Origin: Candidatus Paceibacter sp.
GTDB lineage: Bacteria > Patescibacteriota > Patescibacteriia > DYGC01
Reading direction: 5' to 3'
DNA length: 37,556 nucleotides
NCBI GenBank assembly: GCA_020724925.1
Contig: DYGC01000004.1
Coordinates: 1-37,556, forward strand
This document shows, piece by piece, positions 8,719-15,749 of this stretch (positions are counted from its first letter, which is position 1; each line of letters opens with the position of its first letter). The notes under the pieces were generated by a model that was given only the letters and a program-made list of their open reading frames with translations, was not told the DNA's origin and searched no databases. The position numbers were made by a program, and so were the translations under genes.

Positions 8719-9523
8719 GACTTTTAATATTCTTCAGTTTTGGATTAGTAACCTGCGTGTAAATCTGCGTAGTGCGAATATTACTATGCCCAAGAAGTTC
8801 TTGCACATAACGAACATCTGTTCCGTTCTCCAACAAATGCGTGGCAAATGAATGGCGTAAAGAATGAAAAGTCGCCTCTTTCATCACTTGAGCTTTGACC
8901 AAACTTTTACGAAACATTTTTTGCAATGAAGTGGTGGTCAATTTACCACCACGATTGGAAGCACAAACAAAATCATCTTTATTTTTACCGGCAATAAAAT
9001 TTCGCAAATCATTTTGTAATTTTTCCGGCAAAACGCTGATTCTGTCCTTTTTCCCCTTCCCTCCTTTGATATGAACCAGCAATTCATCAATATCCAAATC
9101 CGCCACTTTTAAATTGACAACTTCACTAACCCGCAAACCACAAGCATAGCCAAGAGAAATCATCAGTTTATATTTTGGATTATCAGTAACTTGAATGATT
9201 TTTTCAATTTCCACACGAGACAAAACCACCGGTAGTTTTTTGCTCCGTTTCGCATATTTCAAATCAATTTTCTGTGGATCTTTTAAAATTTCCGCATAAA
9301 AAAATTTCACCGCATTAAGGGCGAGATTTATAGTTTGCGACGATTGCTGACGATTAAGCTTATCTAGTAAAAAATCTTCAATCGCTTGTTGCTTGCTTTT
9401 GATTTCCGTTTTTTTGCAAAATTTGATATACTCTTTTATATAGAGCAAATAAGCTTTACGAGTTGCCGGAGAATAGTTACGCAAAAGCAAAATTTTGTTT
9501 GTTTTTTCTAAAATATTTTCCAT
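8711..9523 (-). CDS. tyrosine recombinase (XerC/D / integron-integrase-like)
   Basis: 270 residues from MENILEKTNK; this ATG sits just after a good extended -10, so the 11-residue longer frame is rejected. N-terminal SAM-like core-binding domain (about 1-90), then catalytic domain with R131 (GLRVSE), K156 (GKGKKDR), H220-x-x-R223 (HSLRH), H246 (LLGH) and nucleophile Y255. It cuts and rejoins DNA through a 3'-phosphotyrosine. The tail NIKSPF resembles the KSPLD ending of IntI proteins, but the IntI-specific insertion between the second and third catalytic patches is absent. The gene ends inside a tRNA-Ser 3' repeat and diverges from the lexA-RM-CBASS operon, so an integrase role is likely. A general Xer role is the alternative. 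Confidence 0.88.
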   Translation of the reverse strand: MENILEKTNKILLLRNYSPATRKAYLLYIKEYIKFCKKTEIKSKQQAIEDFLLDKLNRQQSSQTINLALNAVKFFYAEILKDPQKIDLKYAKRSKKLPVVLSRVEIEKIIQVTDNPKYKLMISLGYACGLRVSEVVNLKVADLDIDELLVHIKGGKGKKDRISVLPEKLQNDLRNFIAGKNKDDFVCASNRGGKLTTTSLQKMFRKSLVKAQVMKEATFHSLRHSFATHLLENGTDVRYVQELLGHSNIRTTQIYTQVTNPKLKNIKSPF

Positions 9524-9529
9524 AAAGCA

Positions 9530-9558
9530 ATCATAGCAAAAGTTTGCATAAGACACAA
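9530..9558 (-). promoter_or_regulatory. promoter of the recombinase gene, likely leaderless
   Basis: On the minus strand: -35 TTGTGT (9558-9553), 17-nt spacer, extended -10 TGCTATGAT (TATGAT at 9535-9530). Only six bases separate the -10 box from the ATG at 9523, so the mRNA would begin at or next to the start codon. Confidence 0.5.
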
Positions 9559-9599
9559 ATTTTTGCTAGATTTAATATATGAAGGCTGGATAATAACCA

Positions 9600-9672
9600 G
9601 TTAGGCGAAATATTCCTTTTCTTTTTCGGGCTATCGCCCAATTGTTTTAAAAAATTTTCAAATTTCTTTTTC
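9600..9672. repeat. left inverted repeat of the defence cassette, starting with GTTAGGC
   Basis: This 73-bp arm matches the reverse complement of 15680-15749. Identical blocks include TATTCCTTTTC, TTGTTTTAAAAA, TTTTCAAATTTC and the outer GTTAG. The internal hairpin is GGGC-TATC-GCCC here and CCGAC-GATA-GTCGG in the right arm, so pairing is kept while sequence is not. The first seven bases, GTTAGGC, fit the integron core GTTRRRY. The site lies 77 bp upstream of the recombinase start. Confidence 0.7.
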
Positions 9673-9680
9673 TTTTTTTA

Positions 9681-9774
9681 TAAGGGGAAATTATGGTGTT
9701 TCCTCCGCTCCGCTACGGAAACGATTTATTTGATGAGGGGAATATATGGAGTTCCGCCTATCGGCGGAACGATC
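9681..9774 (+). repeat. tandem pair of degenerate hairpin repeats upstream of lexA
   Basis: Two units (9681-9731 and 9733-9774) share AGGGGAA, an ATATGG-like block and a closing ACGAT. Their hairpins differ in sequence but both pair: GTTTCC (9698-9703)/GGAAAC (9717-9722) and GTTCCGCC (9751-9758)/GGCGGAAC (9763-9770). Similar paired units lie inside the right arm at 15557-15678. Confidence 0.6.
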
Positions 9775-9784
9775 TAAAAAATAT

Positions 9785-9825
9785 TTGACAATATATTTAA
9801 CATACAGTACCATACAGAGTGTATG
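9785..9825 (+). promoter_or_regulatory. promoter and putative operator of the lexA-RM-CBASS operon
   Basis: Consensus -35 TTGACA at 9785-9790, 17-nt spacer, weak -10 TACCAT at 9808-9813. A perfect inverted repeat CATAC-AGAGT-GTATG (9811-9825) overlaps the -10 box and includes the ATG, with a half-site copy CATACAGTAC just upstream at 9801-9810. Transcription would begin near 9820, giving a leaderless or nearly leaderless mRNA. The position suits autorepression by the LexA-like product; binding is inferred. Confidence 0.6.
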
Positions 9826-10452
9826 GATAAAACAATAAATCTCACAACAAAAGAACTTGAAGCCACGCGACATATCCGCAACTGGCTGATACATCATGGA
9901 CGCACTCCCTCAGTACGTGAGCTTATGCGTGAGCTAAAATATAAGTCTCCTCGTTCAGTACAAGATTTATTAGAAAAGCTTGAAAGTAAGAAAATCATAC
10001 AGCGAACAAAGACCGGAAATATCCAATTGAAAAACGATCCAGAATCAACAGCTTCTCATGCTCAAACCATAAACGTACCTATTGTTGGAACAGTAGCCTG
10101 TGGCAATCCTATCTGGGCTGAAGAAAATATTGAAGGTTATGTTGCCGTTTCCACCTCCCTAGTAAAAACAGGATCAAGGTATTTTTTACTTCGTGCCTCC
10201 GGCGACTCAATGAACAAAGCAGGAATAAACGATGGCGATCTGGCATTAGTAAAACAACAGCCAACTGCCCAAAATGGTGATAAAGTAGTGGCACTTATTG
10301 ATGACGAAGCAACAATCAAAGAGTACAAGCACGCTGGCAAATCAATTATCCTACAGCCAAAATCAACAAACCTTAAACACTCGCCAATTATTCTTACCGA
10401 GGACTTCCAGATTCAAGGTGTTGTCGAGAATGTAATTTCTAACACTCAATAA
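9823..10452 (+). CDS. lexA: LexA-like self-cleaving repressor (S24 peptidase)
   Basis: 209 residues, standard LexA size and layout. The N-terminal winged helix (about 5-69) has recognition region SVRELMRELKYKSPRSVQDL. The C-terminal S24 domain carries cleavage bond C93-G94 in GTVACGNP, catalytic S129 (SGDSMN) and K166 (ATIKEY). LexA usually has Ala-Gly at the bond; Cys-Gly is known from UmuD and some phage repressors, so it should be functional. RecA on single-stranded DNA triggers self-cleavage and derepression. As first gene of the operon, with a palindrome over its start codon, it probably controls the downstream restriction and CBASS genes. Whether it is the genome's global LexA or a cassette-specific regulator cannot be decided here. 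Confidence 0.9.
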   Translation: MDKTINLTTKELEATRHIRNWLIHHGRTPSVRELMRELKYKSPRSVQDLLEKLESKKIIQRTKTGNIQLKNDPESTASHAQTINVPIVGTVACGNPIWAEENIEGYVAVSTSLVKTGSRYFLLRASGDSMNKAGINDGDLALVKQQPTAQNGDKVVALIDDEATIKEYKHAGKSIILQPKSTNLKHSPIILTEDFQIQGVVENVISNTQ

Positions 10453-10454
10453 AT

Positions 10455-10694
10455 ATGTCGAACTATCACGTTACAAAAGCCAAACAAGGCGGTTGGTCAG
10501 CAAAAAAGGCAGGAGCGGAAAAAGCCGCTGGAATTTTCAATACTCAAGCGGAAGCTGAGAAAGCGGCTAAAATATTTTCCGCCAATAGTGGTGGTGGCGA
10601 AGTACGCATTCATGGCTTAAACGGAAAAATTAGAGATAGCGATACAGTGCCGCCAGCAAAAGACCCTAACCCACCAAAAGATACTAAACATTAA
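10455..10694 (+). CDS. DUF2188 family small protein
   Basis: 79 residues. The DUF2188 signature is clear: YHVTKAKQGGWSAKKAGAEK, then the helical TQAEAEKAAK and SGGGEVRIHG-NGKIRDSDT. These small proteins have no established biochemical role; they occur widely in bacteria, sometimes beside mobile or defence genes. It starts two bases after the lexA stop and four bases before the methyltransferase gene, so it belongs to the operon. The C-terminus is a short Pro/Lys tail. Confidence 0.85.
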   Translation: MSNYHVTKAKQGGWSAKKAGAEKAAGIFNTQAEAEKAAKIFSANSGGGEVRIHGLNGKIRDSDTVPPAKDPNPPKDTKH

Positions 10695-10698
10695 AATT

Positions 10699-12639
10699 AT
10701 GGCAATTTCTTCAAAAGAAATCTTATCCAAAATCTTTAAAAATCCCGAGGACGACCTCGCGCTTTTTAGGAACTTGGACGTACTAGAATTTTACACCGAC
10801 GAAAAAGATCGAGTGTATGTAAAAACACTCGAATACAACGGAAAGGATAAGATTGTCTTAACGGACAAAAAAACTGCACCTGAAGAAATTGTACGTCAGT
10901 TATTTTTGCATGAACTTTTGCACGAATACAAATACCCCAAAGACAGAATCAAGTTAGAAGTCGATGTGCAATTTGGGCGTGAAGTAGGCAAAAAACGAGC
11001 CGACATTGTTGTTTATCGGGAAGACATGCAAACACCATATTTAATGGTAGAAGTTAAAAAACCAGATGTAAAAGACGGTTTGGGACAGCTGAAAAGCTAT
11101 GCGAACGCAACAGGTGCACCAATTTTGGTACTCACAGACGGAAAACTGCAAAATAACCTACTCCGAACCGACCCGAATCTATTTGAAGATTTACCTGACT
11201 TGCCAAAATTAAATGAAACAGTTGAAGACGTGCAAAAGAAAATCATTACTTTTGATGATCTTGAAGAAATCACCAACCTTAAACAGCTCATTCTTGACCT
11301 CGAAAATGCGGTACTGGCAAATGCCGGTGTTAATTCATTCGAAGAAATTTTTAAACTCATCCAAACAAAGCTCTATGACGAACTGGAAACACCAAGAAAT
11401 CAAAATCGCCGTTTCCGTGTAATTGCAGGCGCAAGCAATAAAGAAAACCTAGATAACATTTCTCGTTTGTTCGCGGAATCCAAAAACCAATGGCGAGACG
11501 TATTCAAAGAAAAAGACGACATTGAAATCCCAGCCAATGCCATTGTGCCAGCCATTTCTCTTTTGCAGAAATATAGACTTTTTGGCTCAAATCTGCAAGT
11601 TATTGACGACGCTTTCGAGTATCTCATCAACCAAGATGCAAAAGGTGGAAAAGGTCAGTATTTTACGCCACGTTTTGTGATTGATATGTGCGTCAGAATG
11701 CTAAATCCCAAAAAGAACGAAAACATTGTGGATACAGCTTCGGGCAGTTGTGGATTTTTGCTTCATGCCATGCAACATGTTTGGAGAACTGAAATCACCG
11801 AGGAAAATTATGGCAATAGCTATGAACTAAAACGTAAAGAATACGCCGATCAACACTTATTCGGCATTGATTTTGACCCACGAAGCGTAAAAATCGGTAA
11901 AGCGATGATGTTGATTGCAGGAGATGGAAAAACAAACGTCACCTATGCAAACTCACTTGATAGCGAGCTTTGGGATGGTGAAGCAAAAGCACGATTTAGC
12001 AAACTCTTACACCGTTTTGACGATTTTGACTTAAACACAAAGAACAGAGAGAAAATGACGGATTTTGATTTTGATATTGTAATGACAAATCCACCCTTTG
12101 CAGGTGAAGTTAAAGGAACGCTACTTAATAAATATGATCTTGGTTTCAAGTATGACAAGAATTTTGAGCGTACCAACAAGCACCAGAACAAAATGACACG
12201 TGATATTTTGTTTATCGAGCGAAACCTTGATTTTCTCCGTCCAGGCGGTCGCATGGCGATTGTTTTGCCTCAAGGGGTCTTTAACAATACAAATCAAGAA
12301 TACATTCGGCGCTACATTATGAAACGCGCACGTCTTTTCGCCGTGGTCGGATTGCATGGCAACACATTCAAGCCACACACAGGCACAAAAACTAGCGTAC
12401 TTTTTTTACAAAAATGGCATGACGACAAAGAAAGAGAAAAAGCAGGAAATTATCCTATTTTTATGGCAACCAGCGAAAAGCCAGGGAAAAACAACAGTGG
12501 TGAATACGTCTATGCAATGGATGAAAACGGCAATATCAAAAAGAATGCGAACGGAGCCTATGTTTATGATACGGATTTAGACGTAATAGCAAACAAGTTT
12601 GTTGAGTTTGCTGAAAAAAATAATTTCGACTTTATTTGA
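10699..12639 (+). CDS. fused restriction nuclease-adenine methyltransferase (HsdR_N + HsdM), BcgI-like
   Basis: 646 residues. The N-terminal HsdR_N-type PD-(D/E)XK nuclease has D102 (RADIVV), E118-x-K120 (VEVKKP) and Q130-x3-Y134 (GQLKSY). The rest is an HsdM-type N6-adenine methyltransferase: GQYFTPR at about 319, SAM motif I VDTASGSCGF near 344, and catalytic NPPF at about 464-467. Known HsdM proteins lack the nuclease; the fusion plus a separate specificity subunit next door matches the type IIB BcgI arrangement, in which one polypeptide cuts and methylates. No HsdR translocase lies in the window, so cleavage without ATP-driven translocation is predicted. The gene ends one base before hsdS. 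Domain calls are secure; the enzyme type is inferred. Confidence 0.88.
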   Translation: MAISSKEILSKIFKNPEDDLALFRNLDVLEFYTDEKDRVYVKTLEYNGKDKIVLTDKKTAPEEIVRQLFLHELLHEYKYPKDRIKLEVDVQFGREVGKKRADIVVYREDMQTPYLMVEVKKPDVKDGLGQLKSYANATGAPILVLTDGKLQNNLLRTDPNLFEDLPDLPKLNETVEDVQKKIITFDDLEEITNLKQLILDLENAVLANAGVNSFEEIFKLIQTKLYDELETPRNQNRRFRVIAGASNKENLDNISRLFAESKNQWRDVFKEKDDIEIPANAIVPAISLLQKYRLFGSNLQVIDDAFEYLINQDAKGGKGQYFTPRFVIDMCVRMLNPKKNENIVDTASGSCGFLLHAMQHVWRTEITEENYGNSYELKRKEYADQHLFGIDFDPRSVKIGKAMMLIAGDGKTNVTYANSLDSELWDGEAKARFSKLLHRFDDFDLNTKNREKMTDFDFDIVMTNPPFAGEVKGTLLNKYDLGFKYDKNFERTNKHQNKMTRDILFIERNLDFLRPGGRMAIVLPQGVFNNTNQEYIRRYIMKRARLFAVVGLHGNTFKPHTGTKTSVLFLQKWHDDKEREKAGNYPIFMATSEKPGKNNSGEYVYAMDENGNIKKNANGAYVYDTDLDVIANKFVEFAEKNNFDFI

Positions 12640-12640
12640 T

Positions 12641-13993
12641 ATGGCACAAATAGCAATAATAAACATCAACGACTTGGGAATGGCAGTGCGCTTTGACGCA
12701 CAGTTTTATCAACCCAAGTATTTAATTGATACAAGCAAGGGTAAATGGCTCAAAATAAAGGACGTTCTTAAAAAATGTGAGTATGGTCTTTCTCTCGCGA
12801 TGAATGACGAAAAACAAGGTGTGCCGATGTTTAAGATGGACGATATTAGCCATGCTTTTCTCGTTTCGGACAATGTAAGGTATGCCGAAGTAAGCGACAG
12901 CGAGCACAAGCGTTTTAAATGCAAAGTCAACGATGTTTTTTTTAATAGGGTCAACTCGGAAGAATTTGTAGGAAGGACAGGTATTTTTAAAGATTCAAAT
13001 TCAGATTCCGTTTTTGCTTCATATTTAATCAGATTACAAACAAAAGATGACTTAGTTCTACCTCAATTTCTAAACATATTTTTAAACTCAAAATTCGGGC
13101 AAAAACAAATTGATCGCTATAAAAGACGGGCTGTTAATCAGGCAAACGTAAACGCTCAAGAATTGCAGGAGTTTTTTATACCAGTTCCAGCAATTAGCTC
13201 TCAAAGAAAAATAGCCGATTTGGTAGATGAATCATGGCAACAGCTTGAAAAATCAAAAACATTTTATAAAAAAGCAGAGCAAACTTTACTTCAAGAGCTT
13301 GAACTTGAAGATTTTATACCAAAATGGTCAGACGGGTATGAGTCTGATTTTGAAAGCGTCATAAATATTTTCCGCATAGACGCTGAATATTTTCAGCCGA
13401 AATATAGAGCTATCGAGACGAAAATTAAAGAATACAAGCACGGTTGGGATTATCTGCCAAAATTGATTGAGATTTCAAAAGAAAAAATCAAAATTGAGCC
13501 TGAAAAAAAATATGAATATGTGGAATTGGCTGATATAAATGCCTCCATCGGCATTGTAGATAGTACAAGTACAATTTTTGGGGCAGATTTACCAAGTCGT
13601 GCACAAATGAAGCTACGAAAAGACGATGTTGTAGTTTCTTCGGTGGAAGGATCAATTGATAAAGTCGGGTTGATTTTGAGTGAAGACGAAAATCTTGTTG
13701 GCTCAACAGGCTTTCATATTCTCAGATCAAAAGGATTTTCACCCGAAGTAAATTTAATTCTTTGCAAAAGCCCTGTTTTGCAGCACTTATTTATTCGTGA
13801 AGCCTCCGGAACAATCCTAACAGCCGTTTCCAGTAACTCCCTTGGCAATATTGTTGTGCCAAAACTAGCTAAAGCAGTGCAACAAGAAATTACAAAACTT
13901 GTACAAGAAAGCCATAAATGCGTACTTGAATCACGACAGCTCCTTGAACAGGCAAAGCGAGAAGTAGAGGAAATGATTGAATCTAAAGCCTAG
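12641..13993 (+). CDS. restriction-modification specificity subunit (HsdS-like)
   Basis: 450 residues from MAQIAIININ; this ATG lies one base after the upstream stop, so the longer frame from 12599 is rejected. The protein is an internal duplication: RFDAQFYQPKY at 17-27 recurs as RIDAEYFQPKY near 245. Each half holds a target-recognition domain followed by a coiled-coil spacer (around 195-225 and at the C-terminus, QEITKLVQESHKC onward). Two recognition domains imply a bipartite target, each half set by one domain. It should bind the fused nuclease-methyltransferase encoded just upstream and place it on DNA. No truncation or frameshift is visible, so the system looks intact. Confidence 0.9.
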   Translation: MAQIAIININDLGMAVRFDAQFYQPKYLIDTSKGKWLKIKDVLKKCEYGLSLAMNDEKQGVPMFKMDDISHAFLVSDNVRYAEVSDSEHKRFKCKVNDVFFNRVNSEEFVGRTGIFKDSNSDSVFASYLIRLQTKDDLVLPQFLNIFLNSKFGQKQIDRYKRRAVNQANVNAQELQEFFIPVPAISSQRKIADLVDESWQQLEKSKTFYKKAEQTLLQELELEDFIPKWSDGYESDFESVINIFRIDAEYFQPKYRAIETKIKEYKHGWDYLPKLIEISKEKIKIEPEKKYEYVELADINASIGIVDSTSTIFGADLPSRAQMKLRKDDVVVSSVEGSIDKVGLILSEDENLVGSTGFHILRSKGFSPEVNLILCKSPVLQHLFIREASGTILTAVSSNSLGNIVVPKLAKAVQQEITKLVQESHKCVLESRQLLEQAKREVEEMIESKA

Positions 13994-14006
13994 CTAACTA
14001 TAAATT

Positions 14007-14939
14007 ATGATCTCCGAGCAACAATTACAAACATGGGCATCCGCGCCAGCAGCGAGTAAATTCAAATATACTCATGAAGAGGTACGAAAAGCGCTTGCGA
14101 ATTACTTGCCCGACTTTGCAAAAAGCAATCATGGCTACGAATTAAAAAACGAAAATTACGAAGTTTATTTGCAAGGTTCTTATGCAAACAGCACAAACAT
14201 TACTGGCGAAAGCGATGTTGATATTGTTATTGAGTTAAACTCAATATTTTCTTACGACATAGATCAACTGACGGACGAAGAAAAACAAACTTTTCATTCT
14301 TTTTATTCTAGCCCCAGCCAATATAAATTTGCTCAATTCAAAAAAGACGTATTTGCTTCTTTGGAAAAATATTTTTCAAAAACCACGCTTGAATATGGAG
14401 CTAAAAGTTTAAAAATACCGAAAAACAGCTCTCGAGTTAATGCCGATGTAATTCCAGCATTTCACCATAGAAAATATGGTCGTTTTACTTACTACACCAT
14501 TGATCAGTATGTGTCTGGCATAAAATTATATAACACAAAAACAAACGATCTGATTATCAATTACCCAAAAGAACACAAAAAAAACTGCGAAGCCCTCAAT
14601 CATGACACAGAAGGAAAGTTCAAGGATTCAATAAGGATTTTCAAAAATTTCAGAAAACAACTAAAGCAAAAAGATGAGATTGATGACTCTTTGGCACCGT
14701 CATATTTTATTGAGAATTTGATTTACAACTGTCCAGCTCCTGTTTTCAACGGAAGCTATCAGAACATTGTGATTAACATATTGCAAAACGTTCTAAATGA
14801 CTCCGAAAATGGATCTCTCCAATATTACAAATGTGCAAATGGTCAAGACATGCTTTTTCTATCAAAACACACTTGGAATACAGATGATGCAATGAGCTTT
14901 GTTACAAAGTGTGCAAATTTAGTCCTCGAAAAAATATGA
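14007..14939 (+). CDS. CD-NTase (CBASS cyclic-oligonucleotide synthase)
   Basis: 310 residues. The nucleotidyltransferase core has G57-S58 in QGSYANST, the metal-binding pair D70-x-D72 in ESDVDIVIEL, and third carboxylate D147 in NADVIPAF. This is the pattern of the cGAS/DncV-like (SMODS) family, which makes cyclic di- or trinucleotides on phage infection. All three carboxylates are present, so it should be active; the product cannot be read from sequence. Its stop overlaps the start of a Cap15-like effector (ATGA), the hallmark of a two-gene type I CBASS. It lies 13 nt after hsdS and shares the operon with the restriction system. A general MNT-type nucleotidyltransferase is less likely given the partner. 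Confidence 0.87.
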   Translation: MISEQQLQTWASAPAASKFKYTHEEVRKALANYLPDFAKSNHGYELKNENYEVYLQGSYANSTNITGESDVDIVIELNSIFSYDIDQLTDEEKQTFHSFYSSPSQYKFAQFKKDVFASLEKYFSKTTLEYGAKSLKIPKNSSRVNADVIPAFHHRKYGRFTYYTIDQYVSGIKLYNTKTNDLIINYPKEHKKNCEALNHDTEGKFKDSIRIFKNFRKQLKQKDEIDDSLAPSYFIENLIYNCPAPVFNGSYQNIVINILQNVLNDSENGSLQYYKCANGQDMLFLSKHTWNTDDAMSFVTKCANLVLEKI

Positions 14940-15556
14940 CAAAACTTAACCTTAAAAAGATCGTTTCAATATCGGTACTACTAACATTTGCTTTTTATGC
15001 TATAAGCAACCAGTTTCCAAATTTGGATTTTTGGAAATATAGCATTGTATCAGCAGTAATCTTTTTAATCCTATATTTGCTAAATTATCTCTACGAAAAT
15101 TACTTTTGGAATAAGCACTGGATCATAAAGAAAATTTTTATCCTATTAGGCTTTCAAGAATACCCTAATATCGTGGGTAAGTGGGAAATGGATTATTTCA
15201 GTTCTTATAAATATGACTGGGAAAAGTCAAAATACATTACGACCGGAAAGGGTGACGTTATTATCAAAAAAATAGAGGGAGGCTTTTTATATAGTGGGAA
15301 ATTTGGCGAGTCTGAATTTAAAAGCTCATCAAATTATTTTGAAAGAAACAAAGATGATCAGCAAGAATGGATACTGGGTTATAAATACACAAACAACCCT
15401 AATGAAACCAATGTATCTGAAACAGGCTTTGTAGGACATTGTGGATTTTCAATACTGAATTTTGACCAGGAAAAGCCAAAAGAAATGACAGGCTTTTATG
15501 GAAATGATGAAAACAGAAAAACAAGAGGAAAAATGGTTCTAAAAAAGAAGAAGTAG
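14936..15556 (+). CDS. Cap15-like CBASS effector (two TM helices plus beta-barrel)
   Basis: 206 residues from the ATG at 14936, which overlaps the CD-NTase stop as ATGA; the longer frame from 14909 is rejected for that reason. Two membrane helices (about 9-24 and 36-54) are followed by a soluble domain from about 78 rich in beta strands, opening with G81-K-W83 and ending in GKMVLKKKK. This is the layout of Cap15 (S-2TM-beta) effectors, whose small beta-barrel binds the cyclic nucleotide and whose helices then oligomerise and disrupt the inner membrane, killing the infected cell. No ubiquitin-like or HORMA ancillary genes follow, so this is a minimal type I CBASS. Assignment rests on architecture and context. 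Confidence 0.82.
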   Translation: MTKLNLKKIVSISVLLTFAFYAISNQFPNLDFWKYSIVSAVIFLILYLLNYLYENYFWNKHWIIKKIFILLGFQEYPNIVGKWEMDYFSSYKYDWEKSKYITTGKGDVIIKKIEGGFLYSGKFGESEFKSSSNYFERNKDDQQEWILGYKYTNNPNETNVSETGFVGHCGFSILNFDQEKPKEMTGFYGNDENRKTRGKMVLKKKK

Positions 15557-15678
15557 AGGTTTTCGGTCGGGGCAATTCACCCCTTTTGTTCCCCTCTTGC
15601 CCCTCCCTCAAACAGAAATAGGAGTTTTGGGCTTCGGGCATTCACCCCTTTAATTCCCCTCTGCCCACCACCCAAAAC
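15557..15678 (+). repeat. tandem pair of degenerate hairpin repeats after the CBASS operon
   Basis: Two units of about 62 bp share TTCACCCCTTT and TTCCCCTCT. Their stems differ but pair: GGGGCAA/TTGCCCC in the first; GTTTTGGG/CCCAAAAC with inner GGGCA/TGCCC in the second. They sit immediately inside the right inverted repeat, as the 9681-9774 pair sits inside the left one, and share AGGGGAA with it on the opposite strand. They could also act as terminators for the operon. Confidence 0.6.
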
Positions 15679-15679
15679 G

Positions 15680-15749
15680 GAAAAAGAAATTTGAAAATTT
15701 TTAAAACAACCGACTATCGTCGGAAAAGAAAAGGAATACATCAGCTAAC
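15680..15749. repeat. right inverted repeat of the defence cassette
   Basis: Reverse complement of 9600-9672 with a few substitutions and one-base gaps. Its internal hairpin CCGAC/GTCGG replaces GGGC/GCCC of the left arm. Its outer end, GCTAAC at 15744-15749, is also the first box of the attC-like fold. Confidence 0.7.

Noticed and set aside
8521-8727. 68-residue frame over tRNA-Ser(GCU)
   Set aside because: It is the tRNA, terminator and repeat read as protein.
8711-9523. True integron integrase IntI
   Set aside because: The IntI-specific insertion between the second and third catalytic patches is missing; only the tail is similar.
12599-12640. Longer hsdS start overlapping the methyltransferase gene
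   Set aside because: The extra 14 residues do not resemble HsdS, and the ATG at 12641 lies one base after the upstream stop.
14909-14935. Longer start for the Cap15-like gene
   Set aside because: The ATG at 14936 makes the usual ATGA overlap, and the added residues are only the CD-NTase end read in another frame.
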